Shown: positions 1 through 11,769 of the stretch, piece after piece
How the letters are laid out: each line of letters begins with the position of its first letter
Numbering within the stretch: position 1 is the stretch's first letter
DNA from: Straminergon stramineum
Taxonomy: Eukaryota; Streptophyta; Bryopsida; Hypnales; Calliergonaceae
Length of the DNA stretch: 64,000 nt
Direction: 5' to 3'
Assembly: GCA_963920665.1 (NCBI GenBank)
Contig: OY987266.1
Coordinates: forward strand, 8,375,001-8,439,000
Notes under the pieces: model-generated
Databases searched by the model: none
Seen by the model: the letters and a program-made list of their open reading frames with translations, nothing else
Told to the model about the DNA's origin: nothing
Program-made: the position numbers and the translations under genes

Positions 1-2764
1 TTTAGTATGTGACGATTTGGAAATTACGAGATGTTGGATGTTGTGGTAGATTAGTAGATATCCAAAGACGATGGATTAACTAGTTCATGAAATTGCATAG
101 TTAAGTCTATTTGAGAGAAAGTTGAACAAGTCTATTTGTCATTTTTAAATAGACATGGTCCAGTTGTAACCAGTGTAGTATGTAAGGTAAATTGATAAAT
201 CTAATTGAGAGTCAAATTAAGTTATATGGGTCAAGCTAGAAATGTTGGGATCAAAATCTGAAATTTAGTCAAATCGTACATGAAGCATATCAAGTAGAAG
301 AGATTTGCCTTTGCTATAGAAGGGAGTCAAGTCGACAGTGTAGTTGGAGGTAGTTGGAAAGTCGACTAGTCTTTGCATTAGACCTTGTGCACGGTGATAG
401 GTCCAGTTTCTTGGTAGTGTGTCCATGGATGGATAACAAGGCCAATTGACTCAACCACATACAAACTTAAAGATAAATTGATTTAAAGGGAGTATGGAGC
501 GGAATGGGCTGACGTGAAGATTTACTCAAGCCCCAAGAAAGAACTAAATCCTTCTTTTAGAATTTTGATTGAACGGAATTAGGTGACCGAAATTGTTTTA
601 TAAAATAACAATTGCAAATAAATTAATACGGTTTAGACGGATGAGAGAAAGAAAAGAGGATTGAATTGATGTGCAAGATATTTGATATTATTATAAATAT
701 TTATACAATATTAATACTAAGTGGCTAGAGCATGCATAAAGACAAATTGACAATTCCCTGACAAGTTGACTTGAGAATTGACATGAGCCACACACTAGAC
801 AGGACTGTGACGTCATTCATTGAGTCCATAATATAGCATTGGAATTTTGGACTGTGAAAAATTGACATTGAAAGCATTTCTTTGGGTTATTTCTTGAATC
901 AAACCGTAAAACACAATAGATAAATATTCAAAACACGAAAACGGGTGACCTTAGTCACGCAAATGTTAGACTTATTGACCTTTCATTAGGAATTACCCCC
1001 CTATACTATATTTCCGTGGGTTTTGTAGAATAGGCAAAATCTACATTACAGGGGGTCAATATTTTATGAAGGATTGAAGAAAATGAAAAATAGTATATAT
1101 GCTTCAAGAATAAAGGCAAATGTAGGACGTTGAAGTGATCATATGAAGTGAACCCTATAGGGTGAATTTACCCCTAAGAAAAATATAGAATTTTTTTATT
1201 TGACACCTATGATAAAATCTGGAAATTTTGAATTCAGATATGGAATCAGAGATCTTGGATAAGTTGAAAGAGTTGAAGTGCATGGAATTAACACCTCTCA
1301 AAATAAGGGTCAATTTTTTTACAATTACCTTGCAAAACACAAAATTCATCCTACAAGGCCCACTTTGTATGACTACTTTAATGTCCTACAAGGCAAATCA
1401 AGTTTAGGAGACACAAAAATTTTGACTTGGGGCTAGCAATTTTAGGAGTATTCCACTCTATTTTATGCAAGTGGGAATCCTCATGACTAGTTGCTGCATT
1501 ATCATTGAAGTCAAGCTCTTAGAAGGAAGCAACTTTTGGGGAGAACTTTCAAGTTAGTTCATTGTCAATTAATGGAATTGTAAAAAATTTTGGTTGCAAT
1601 TTAAAAACATCTAGAAAAAATTGGTAGAAAAATCTATAAAATTTCTATTTCAAATAAAACATAGAGAAAAAAAATGGACTTGGTAATTGAAAAAACAATT
1701 TAATATGGGAATTACTGAAGGAAAATAGTTGGTTAAACTCAAAAAATATCTCAAATGATTCAACAACTATTAGTAGTACACTAGAAAAAAATAGTGTTAA
1801 AGACAACAAAAACTCTAGTTGATGTTTTTTTAAAATTATATTGCATGGAACACAGATTTTTGAAAATTATGTTGCAGTCAACACAATTTTTTTTGTTTTT
1901 GGCAAAAAACAAAAAAAATATGTCAATTAATTTTCATTGACAATGACACTATTTTCTACTAGTGGTAGTTAGTACTAGAATTTGTTAATTTTTGTTTGGT
2001 GGCTATTAACTCCTAAATTCTGAAGGCCATTTTCCCATCAAAAAACCACTCAAAAATATCATTTTCAATGCAAACAACAAAAATTTAAAAATAAATTTTT
2101 TTGCTTATCCAAATGTAGGTACTTGTACTAGACTAGTAACTATGAGAATGTCTAGAAGAAATTTTGACCATATCGATCACAAGATATAAGTGTTTAAAGT
2201 GAAGAAAATGAATTTCTTTTTGTTCTTAACTTCACTAGATTATAAGACTTTGAATCCCCTTGACTTTATATTTTTGTACTAGTGGTTGTGAATTTAAATG
2301 TTAGTCGAATTTTTGTACTCTAAATTGTTGACATTAATTTTGAAGTTTGGGAATGATTTACATAGAAATTTCAATTACATTATTCTCTAGCGATGAATTG
2401 ATCATCATTTTACGTTGCCAATTGCCCTTAACCACTCAAATAAAAAAGTTGGAATAGAATTGAATTTCTTGACCATGAGAGCCTCTCACTCCTTCTAAAT
2501 TGCAACCTTCATTTCACCTACATTCTTTGGTGAGTATTGATTCTGAACATTGTCGCATTGTAAATGCAAGCATTATATAAAAATGTATATTCATATGCTT
2601 TTTGAATGGATTTGATTACAACAATGTAGTGAGACAAATGACGTTAGTTGAAGTAGCTTCAAGATAATACCTTCTTCTTGACAAACAAACTATAAAAATG
2701 AGAGTTCATTGAAGAGTTTCATCAAGTTGATATAATTTTTCTTTGTTTTTTACTTTGAATTTTA
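1..2764. other. AT-rich gene-free DNA
   Basis: No reading frame longer than about 65 codons and no recognisable protein. Base composition is strongly AT-rich with many A and T runs. About 2035-2345 is a decayed fragment of the same repeat that occurs nearly full length at 2975-3898, 6679-7622 and 47797-48685. It shares the run of motifs CATCAAAAACCACTC, then a first-base-rich A tract, then GATCACAAGATATAAG-like and TTGACTT blocks in the same order. I see nothing else to annotate. Confidence 0.6.
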
Positions 2765-5365
2765 GTAAGTCCAACTAGAGGAGTATTTTTGAGTCTCAAG
2801 ATGAAGAATCTCAACTAGAGTCTGAATTTGAATTTTTTTCTGTTGCAACTGTTAGATCAACCTCTTCTATCGTTAAGTCTTGCACCGCCACATGAGTGTT
2901 TATAAGAAGAAGTTGGGCCTTCTTGTCCACCAAAGCAACCTCGTATAGAGCAGCGATGGCATGGGAATCTTTAATCCCTAAAGTTCCTCGACTAAGTTTT
3001 CACCAAAAACATTCCAAAACTGCCATTTCTAACACAAGTACCAAATTTAAGAAAAAAAACATTTTTGAACAAATGTAACCATAAGATCTTGTAGGAATTT
3101 GTTTTGAACAGATGTGAAAAAAATTTCAGAAATTTCCACCATGTAAATTGCAAGATATTAACATTTGAAGTGACAAAAATCATTTTTTTTGCCCTGCAAA
3201 AAACCAGGTAGCAGCGCTTTAGAAGGTCACATTTGTATGAAAAAATGTCTAAAATGTTGGTACATATTTGGATTCATTCTTCAAGGCAAGTTGTCTATGT
3301 GCTTGAAAAATTTCAAATCATTTGGAATTGTACAACATATAAGAAAAAAATAGTAAGTTGAAAAAAGTAGAGAATGGTTCAAAATACTAAATTGTCCAAA
3401 ATTTAATTATGGGATTGAAAAATGCCAATCCCAATGGTTGTAATGTTGTAATAAACAATCTACATTCTATGATTTTATTTTTTTCAAAAAATATTTAAAA
3501 TCGAGTTAAATAAAGGACATCCAAGTTTATTTTAGAGTAGAGATTCCATAACTGCCTGCAAACTAAAATCCTCATAACTTTCATCTCATTGATGAAAATG
3601 TATTGATTCAAAGCTTTCCCCATATATATAAATCTAGAAAACCAATTTCAAATTTTTCTTTTTGAAAAAAATGATTTTTTTAGATCTGCCAGAGTTGCCC
3701 AAGTTGAGAAGCAAACAACATTATGCATCATAACTTTTCACTTGTATACTCAAATGAGATGAAATTTAGTACACACAGAAGATATTCCTCATCCATACCT
3801 TGTTAAAAAATTTCAAGCTAAATAAGTCAAATCTCCACTCACATGTACCTTCCTCCAAAAGTTATGTTGCCAAAATTACAAGGCCGGTCCTTTAAGGGTT
3901 AAAGGAACACTAGAGCATTGGTGATCTTATTGTAGGTTAGATGTGTTGAGTCCGGAGGTCAAGAAGTGACGTTTGAAGGGTGTTTTGAGGGTCTTAATGT
4001 TAACCAATATTATTGTATGGTTAAGCCTTGTGGCCACCAACATTAGTTTGAAAAGCGAGTCAATCTTTTAAATACAACAGACTGTGTAGAATATGTTATA
4101 ATTATTATCTAACGCATCCTCAAATTCTTGAACATTGAGTGATATTCCAATTAAAAATCTATTTTTTTGGTCTAATAGACATATGTTAGATCATAGTTCT
4201 TTTATTTTGTATTTAAAAGTAACATCAAATTTCATTTTGTGTGCATGAAGTTGTACGAGAAAAATATACAAATAGTTTGCTTTTTTAATAACTTTGAAAT
4301 GATTTATCTTCTAGGTAAGGATGTAGAATGAGTTTTATGGTCAAAATAGATAACTAATGGATGATAAGGGAGCCACATGGTCAAGGTATGGGCTGAAATC
4401 TACTTGACTTGTGTGGTTAAGATAAAAGATAAGGTAGAATAATAAGGGAAATACTATTCATCATCTCTCTCGTTGTGTTTGTAAAGCCTGAATGTTTGAG
4501 GAGCTATAGTGTGTTGTATTTTATGAATTTTGAAATGAAAATTAGAGGGGTTGTTTATCATGGTGTTGTGTTTTAAAAATGATCTCACTTTCTTGAATTG
4601 GATCTGACATTCAAAAATTGTATTATTTTGAGTAGAGGAGGTCTGCTACTTTCCATATAAAAGACAAAGACTTTGAATGACCATAGAAAATGGAAAAATA
4701 TTTTGTTTGCAATGAAAACTTGAAAGAGTGAAGACTATTTTGTTATATTTCCATGAAAATATCATTCATTTGATTTGAAGTTTATATGAACGAATTGTGA
4801 GTGTCGTATTGAACAATAGTTTGGTGCCCTTAATTTTAAGGGCCGAAACTTTGGGCTACCATAGAAGTTGGACAAAGTGTTAGATTGATTTGAGATTCCA
4901 AGGAAGAATGGATAATTGTTTAAATTTTCAACAAGATATTACTCATATGAATTAGACTTGTGAAACTTTGGTGGCATCAAATCAAAGTTCAGTCAAGGAG
5001 TTGGACTTTAGAGGAACTTTTGGAAGAGATTTTGAAGATTTGTGTGTTGTAGCTTGTAGCTTTCAATTTCCTTGTAAACTTTGTTGTTGTGGGCGGCATG
5101 GGGCCAACTCTTGTTTGGCCTCATTTTGTGTTGTAGTGACGAAGTGGAGTTGATGGCTCATATGGTTAAAATTTTTTATGTTCTCATAGTGAGGCATGAT
5201 TGCTCATCACTGCGAGTTTGAAGTCTAGGAGCCAATTTTTTTAACGGTTCAGCTCATAGTTTGGCTGTCATGTTTTACCCATCCAAAATTTGTGGTTTCT
5301 TATCACCTACCTTAACCTTTAAACTCGTTTAGAGTCATTTCAAGATAGGGCAATGGGGAGCAATT
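2765..5365 (+). mobile_element. dispersed repeat R2, copy 1 (interrupted)
   Basis: Collinear with 53555-55390 in the same orientation. Shared blocks are the start (2765-2970 with 53555-53758), a middle block with the decayed reading frame (3940-4130 with 53800-54000) and the last 300 bases (5060-5360 with 55110-55390), which includes the sequence TTTCTTATCACC. Copy 1 is interrupted at 2975-3898 by another element. The middle block in both copies encodes a similar peptide around NQYYCMV/DQYYCMV that ends at a stop codon, so the repeat once carried protein-coding sequence. I cannot assign a superfamily and saw no terminal repeats. Confidence 0.6.
2975..3898 (+). mobile_element. TTAA-type element (family T3) nested in R2
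   Basis: A 924-bp insert flanked by TTAA on both sides (2971-2974 and 3899-3902). It begins TCCCTAAAGTTCC and ends so that the reverse complement reads CCCTTAAAGGACC, an imperfect short terminal inverted repeat. Joining the flanks over one TTAA gives a sequence that aligns with uninterrupted R2 copy 2 at 53750-53800 (ATCTTTAAAG against ATCTTCAAAG), so the insertion is seen against an empty relative. It holds no intact reading frame and is non-autonomous. TTAA duplication with a CCC-start terminal repeat is the habit of piggyBac-like elements, but this assignment is inference. Confidence 0.65.
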
Positions 5366-6678
5366 CTACAACAGTTTAGAAAATTCAACAAACAAGATTC
5401 AAGATTTTATATGAATACATCTATTTGTGTTCTTGATGCATTTCCGATTACAGCAAAAATCTCCATGATTTCTTGAGACAAACCTCTCTCTATTCAATAA
5501 TAAAATCTTTAAGAATCTTCAACAAATTTTTTATTGTTTATAAATCTACACTTTGCAATGGCCACTCTAGCTTCCACAAGGCTCACAAATCCTTCCAAAA
5601 TTTTCAAAATTTACAAGAGTGAATTGGAGTTCCATCTTCCATCAACATGAAGCCACGAGTGTCAAGATGAGCATCTAGGTATAACCCCAAAGTTTGCTAA
5701 TAGACAATCTCAACAAAATCATGTTCTAAAGTGAGTTATTTATTGTGTACTAAAGGTATGTTCACACTTGATATTAGACATGGTATTAACAAAGTGAATC
5801 TAATCCAAAGTTAGGTCTACTTGAACTCATTCCTAAGATTTATGCTAACTCAACTTCTAGCTATAAATGTGAATATATCCTTAACTATACTTGCTAACCA
5901 AATTTGTATAACTGGTAATTAATCCCTAAAAAGACATGCATCCAAGAAGTGGATGTGCCTTGGTCAATTTTGATTGTAACTTTCAAAGTAACCATATTAG
6001 GTACTTGATTTAAACTAAGAAAATGAATCTTGATAATTTTTCTTTCTATTCCATGCTTTAATTTTGAAAATATCTAGAATTAAAAGAATTATTGCAATTG
6101 TAAGCTTTATATGTTAGAATCCAACTTACACAATATTTTATGCATTTAATTCATATTTTTTAATTTTAAAATGATTATTAAAATCAAAATTCCAAAATTA
6201 TGTTTCTCAATCTAACAATGATTTGTGGTAAGAGTTTATGAATTTTCTCATATTTGATATAATTGATATAATTTTATTTTGATAGTTTACTTAAAAAATT
6301 TACAATAATTTTATTTTTCTATCAAACTTTCTGTAAAAATCTACATCAATAGGAAATACATTCTTTCACATGTTTAAAATATCATAAAATTATATATCAA
6401 TTACATAAAAGGATGAATTTAGCTTGATAGTGGCACTTGATGTGATCATTGACAAGAATATTTTATGTGTAAAATATAAAATAGTTAATTGATAAATCTT
6501 TACACCAATCTCCATTTCTACTCGTACTTCTTGAAAACTTCAAATTAATTGGAGTGTTTTTGTGATAATTTTTAATTTACTTTCACTATCTCCTATAAAA
6601 ATATAACAATGACAAACTTTTAAAAAAAAAAAAATTTTATTGTGGTAGATGATCCATAATATCACATACTACATATCA
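5366..6678. other. AT-rich gene-free DNA
   Basis: No coding region, RNA gene or ordered repeat recognised. Poly-A and poly-T tracts and scattered stop codons occur in all frames. Confidence 0.5.
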
Positions 6679-7622
6679 TCCTTATAGTCTCAAGGTCTTA
6701 TTTTCATCAAAAACCACTCAAACTACCATTTCTATTGCAAAAAAAATTTACAAATTTCTTTTTTTCACACTTAACCATAAGATCTTGCATAAGACTAATT
6801 TCAAAATTTGTGAAAAAAAATTTCAAAAACTTTCACCACATAGATTGCAAAATATTTGCATTTAATGTGAAGAAAACATGATTTTGAGCACTTTCCATGA
6901 CTAGATTATTTGACTTCGAATCTTCTTAACTTCAAAATTTTGCATTACAAATTTTGAATCAATATTTTTTTTATTATATTTAAGATTTGAGCTGAAAGTC
7001 TAGGAAAAGAAATTCAAAAAACAAACATGAGTTTTCATTCATTAAAAAATTGTTTAGTAGAAGTAGTATGAGATTCATTTAAAGGAAAAACTAACTATTG
7101 TCAACTAATTTAAAATGGAACTAAAATACACTAATCTCAATGGTGATAAGCAAGCATACTTAACCTTGTGGAACCTTTTTTTTAGGAAAATCGTAAAAAT
7201 TGAGTTCAAAAGTGAATTCAATATGTTATTTTCTCAAGAAGTTTCTATGATTGTTCACAAAACAAGAAGCTCCATGCTTCCACATCACTAATCAAAATGG
7301 AATAAATCAAATCTTTTGATGTAGACAAAAAATCTTGGAAGAAAAAAATAACTTAACAAAATTCATTTCAAATTTTTGTGGGATTTTTTTTCGATGTCCA
7401 GTTAAGTTATTTTTTTCCTTGCTTTAAGCTTCTTGTGGCAAAATTTTTTTTCCCAAGCACCAATTGAAATAAAAATTACATTCCCCAAATACTAATGTGT
7501 TTTCTTATATATCTTACAAAAAGTTTCCAAGAATCTCATCAAAATTGAGGTTACACAAGCCTACCTAAAAGGCTCAAATCCATTTTGTCTCCCAAAAGGA
7601 ACAATGGCCGAGACTTGAGGGG
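6679..7622 (+). mobile_element. TTAA-type element (family T3)
   Basis: A 944-bp relative of 2975-3898 and 47797-48685 in the same orientation. The left end TCCTTATAGTCTCAAGG matches TCCCTATAGTCCCAAGG at 47797. The right end ...GACTTGAGGGG is followed by TTAA (7623-7626). The body shares the CATCAAAAACCACTCAAA motif, the AACCATAAGATCTTGCA block and the final CCATTTTGTCTCCCAAAAGG block. The left TTAA has decayed. It has no open reading frame. Confidence 0.55.
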
Positions 7623-8644
7623 TTAAAATTGATATCTAAACACCATTTTCAGCGGCTAAATTTAGCTCACACATGATGTTTGACCATTTTGCAATGGATT
7701 AGGTCCTTCAGGTGATTAACCACTCAAGGCCCAAGGAGCTTGTTTCGGGCCTCTCACCTGTTCAACAGGTCAAAGTTATAACTTGATTTTCCTACATTCT
7801 CAGAAGTATATCTAAATGAATTTCATATTCTGATGTTCATTTTGAATAGGGAAGTTCAAAAGTACAAATGACATCATGTAACAAGCTTGATGTACAATGC
7901 ACTGTCAATCAAAGTTCAAAATTGTTAAAAAGTACAGAAACTGCTTGGGCCTTGAGGTGATTAAAAGAACACTCATCTCACTCAAAAATGTACAGTAGTT
8001 TGATTTATTCCAAGGAATTTGATATAGATGCAATGAATGAATGAATTTATTAAAAAAAAAGTTATAAAGTTGTACATCATCATCATCTCCTTCTTTTGCA
8101 GTACTACCCACTTCTACATATAGGTATCTATTATTCCAATCCATTCCATCCAATATAAGATTCACCTCAAAAACTGCGTGCAAATGTCTGCAGGTGGCAT
8201 GACATTTGTTTTAAAAAAAATTCCCCTTCGAGTACAGTACACCTTGGGGCATGAAATCGATAAATCAGGAAAGCATTACGGGATAACTCAAAAGTGGCAT
8301 CTAAGCATACAAACCCATGTAGCACCACAGATTCAATTGGAAAGTCCAAACACTCTTGCACCATGTGCACGACAAAATCCTCATTCAAAATCCTTGTGAA
8401 TCTTCCGCCAAACCTCGTCAACACAATCATGCTTTCATTGGGTTTTGTTCCTACAATCAACAATCATCACCGGGATGTTGCAATTGGCTGATTTGGTCCT
8501 CCCATAATTTTTTTGTCTTGAAAGGGTCAATATTAATCATAAGGCCAGGCTCAAAGGGTGGGGTGGACCACAATTCTTTTTGATTTCAATCAAAAAAATA
8601 AACGTGTGAAGGTGACTGCCGGAGCAGCCACATCCAGGATTCCA
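7623..8644. other. gene-free DNA
   Basis: Several overlapping frames of 60-100 codons occur on both strands around 7905-8583, but none has a recognisable motif, codon bias or splice-supported extension, and they overlap each other. I regard them as chance frames and see nothing else. Confidence 0.4.
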
Positions 8645-9195
8645 GGTCCCAACTGAGGGGAACAGCCCATTACCACCATCCTACTCACTTCCAGCCTCAT
8701 ATGTACATGTGGTGTACATTTCAGGGCCTAGTTAAGGTGAATGAGCTCATTCCCACCATCTTGCTCACTTCTCTCCCTTCATGTACTTGTGTACATTTTA
8801 GCGGGGCCCAACTAAGGTGAACCACTCTTCTCACTTCCAACTTCATGTAGTTGTGGTGTACATTTCACGTCCCAACCAAGGTAAACCAACCTATCACCAA
8901 CGAACTTGTTCACTTCTGCCCTCATGTACATGTGGTGTACATTTCAAGTGCCAATTGAGGTGAATCCAACTCATTGCCACCATCCTACTCACTTCTACAC
9001 TCATGTACCTGTGGTGTACATTTCAATTGCCAATTGAGGTGAACCCAACTCATTACCACCATCTTGCTCACTTCCATCCTCATTTACATGTAGTGCACAT
9101 TTCAAGTTTTAACTAAGGTAAACTAACCCATTATTACCACCCTTCTCACTTCTGACTTCATGTACTTGTGGTATACATTTCCTCTCTGAAATGTC
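8645..9195 (+). repeat. minisatellite, about 79-bp unit, seven copies
   Basis: Seven head-to-tail diverged units. The marker GTGTACATTTCA (with variants) recurs near 8714, 8791, 8857, 8936, 9016, 9095 and 9173, giving spacings of about 77, 66, 79, 80, 79 and 78 bp. Each unit also holds AACTNAGGTGAAC, CATTACCACCAT and CTCACTTC blocks in the same order. The third unit is about 13 bp short. It has no coding capacity. Confidence 0.8.
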
Positions 9196-11186
9196 CTCCA
9201 TGGGTATATAAGGTTGGAATTGTGAAGGATGCTGGTAATAGGTTGGTTCACCAAGTAGATTACATTATAGTAGTACTAGTGAGAATTTGTATTTCCCCTA
9301 TGCTTATGGATATATGTAAAAGCCCATAACATTGTATAACCAAGTAGTGATCTTTACCATATTGGGAAGGTATTATGCTTTATTAGATATCTAGGAGGGA
9401 CTTATCAGGTAATTGAAAGATTGGGGTGGGTTCAAGAGCCATAAAAGACAATTCATTTCATTGTATTATAAGGGCCCCTTTTTCAAGGATGCATGCAAAA
9501 AGGGACTCATACTTCATTTATGAACAATGCTATACTTGTCTCCAATTTTCGGTTAATTTTTGTGTTTGGTGACCTCTTCAACCTATTTTGGGGTTTCCAA
9601 TTCCAAATATGAAATTATCCATGTATTCTCTTCCTAAGGGAGTTCCAAATTTTTCCCTAAAAAGAAAGCTTGTAGCTCTAAAACAAGGAAGTTTAATCCA
9701 AGTTGTAGCAAACCTCCACATCAATATTTTTTCTTTGGGCCAAGATGGTTATCAAAGTTTTGACATGGCTACAAATATGGGCAATGAAAAAATATGGATT
9801 TTTTTTCAAATCAAATTTCAATTTCACCAAAAATACAATTATAACTTTAAAAGTTTAAATTCTTTTTTGATTGAAAAAAACTTCACCTCTAATGGATTTG
9901 TGTAAAGACCAAAGTTTTTAGGATGAAAACTTCCATAATTTTTTAACACTAGGCAAATATTGTTCTATTTTCCTTAAATTTTTTAATTTATAGTAACAAT
10001 TTCAATTTGAAACATGAAAATTCAAAGATAACTCAAGTGAGTATGCATTAATATATAAGAAATTTAAAAAAATCTGCTCCCAAAGGGTGCCCTAAATAGG
10101 TTAGCATTCATAAAATGGATAATTTGGCATTTCAAAAATTTGAAGATTGTTGAAATAGGGTCCCATGGCAATTGAAATGGCTCACAATATTGACCAACAC
10201 TAGGGGGTCCTCTGCATGATGCTAAATCCGTCCTACAAAATAGGCTTTGCAAGGTGAATTTTGTGTTTTCTAGGATAATTTAAAAAAAAGGTTGCTTCTA
10301 TTTTGGTGTTGTATTAATTCTATATTCTTCCCCTCTTCTAGCTAATTTGAGGCCTCTGATTGCAAATATGAATTCAAGTTTTGCAAATTTTGTCATGTGA
10401 GGTAAATAAAACATTCTTGTGTTTTCTCAAGGATAAATTCATCTTACTAGGCCCACTTCTTCGGATGGAATTAGCATCATGTAGTCCTTTTTGCTCCCCC
10501 TAAGCAAGAAATTTGGCATTGCAAATTTGGAACTTCCTAGTGAGCCAATGAGTCTTTGTAAATTAAATTAAATTCATTCCCAAGAATCCAAGGAGAAATT
10601 ATGTTATCTCAAATTCCTAATCTCCAAGGGGAAATGGTTTAGAGTTGGTTAACCTCTAAAAGCCCAAGGGGTTTAGACAAAACACAAATTTGTTATAAAA
10701 TATAAGTTTTATATTGACTTTTTTGAAGTTTGCATCAACAAAAAATGTGAAACATAAAAAGTAGAAAATATCCATGTAGTCAAAATTATAAAACTATTTT
10801 TAGATTCTCTTCAAATGAATATTGAAGATATAACTTCAAAAATTCACCAAAAATACAATTTCTCTCTTTAGCATTTGAATTTTTGTTTGATTGGTCAAAA
10901 TTGTGGTTTCTATTGATTTGTGAGAAAATGCATAGAATCTAGAAATGAAAACACCAACACTTTTCCCAAATAGTAAATTTTTCAATAGTCACTAGGCAAA
11001 TTCTAAACACTTTGTATTATTTCTCTTCTAATTTATGTTTGATAGTAGCAATCTTAGTTTTGAATATAAATATAGGAAGACATACCAATCCCTTTTTTTC
11101 TTTTAAATTAAAAAAAGAATTATGCCCCCAAATGCTACCTGAAGTTGGGTAGCAACCAAAAAATTGGTCACTTTAGCATTTAGGGG
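9196..11186. other. AT-rich gene-free DNA with internal similarity
   Basis: No gene recognised. Blocks around 9770-9910 and 10800-10930 resemble one another (both contain TTCACCAAAAATACAATT followed by a TTTTTGATTG-like block and GATTTGTG), suggesting an old duplication about 1 kb apart. The plus frame at 9588-9905 (105 codons) sits in this duplicated AT-rich sequence and has no protein-like features. Confidence 0.45.
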
Positions 11187-11190
11187 TTAA

Positions 11191-11762
11191 ACCCTAAGCG
11201 CTCACACGTCCATTCTCTGGACAATAAATATATTGAAATTGGAGTTTTATCCTCCTAACTACTTGGATCATGAAAATTATTCTAATTTGTGGAGATACGT
11301 TATCAAGTTGTTGCCCTATCTAAGGTTTGGATTTGGTGTTACTAGAGTACAAATTTATCTAAAATTACAAATGTGCAAGTATGTCAAGTGGTCAAATTGC
11401 ATTGACTTTAGTTCAAAACTAGATTTGCCAAAATGAGGTCAAAGATTTGGAGAACACAAAAATTTCAAAAAATCACCATGTGAAGAGAACCTCATTTCAA
11501 ATCCATTCCAAAAAATTTCACTCAAAAAGTGACAATATTTAGCTTGTAATTGAATTTTGAAGGAATTTTGGAATTTCTCTTTCAAAATTTATAAAAAAAG
11601 ATTGGTAAGAGCATTGGTGAATCTAACTGTACAGATAAAATCTTCAAATCAGAATCTAAAACTTTTATTTGTATATCAATTCCAAAATATTCTTCCAAAT
11701 AGCACTTTCTAATGATTTTTCTCAAATTGACAATTCTGGAGATGAATCTGGACGTTTAGGGG
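11191..11762 (+). mobile_element. TTAA-type MITE-like element (family T1), copy 1
   Basis: A 572-bp element flanked by TTAA at 11187-11190 and 11763-11766. The left end reads ACCCTAAGCGCTC; the right end in reverse complement reads CCCCTAAACGTCC. It is alignable over its whole length with 40624-41202 in the same orientation, including TTCTAATTTGTGGAGATAC, GGATTTGGTGTTACTAGAGT and AATCACCATGTGAA. It has no reading frame above 70 codons, so it is non-autonomous. The TTAA flanks and CCCTAA-start ends are shared with family T3. Confidence 0.7.
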
Positions 11763-11769
11763 TTAACAA

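Noticed and set aside
7905..8583. Cluster of 65-98 codon frames on both strands
   Set aside because: They overlap one another, lack motifs and have no splice-supported continuation.
8645..9195. CRISPR array
   Set aside because: Units are diverged along their whole length with no conserved repeat/unique spacer pattern, and the genome is a plant nuclear one.
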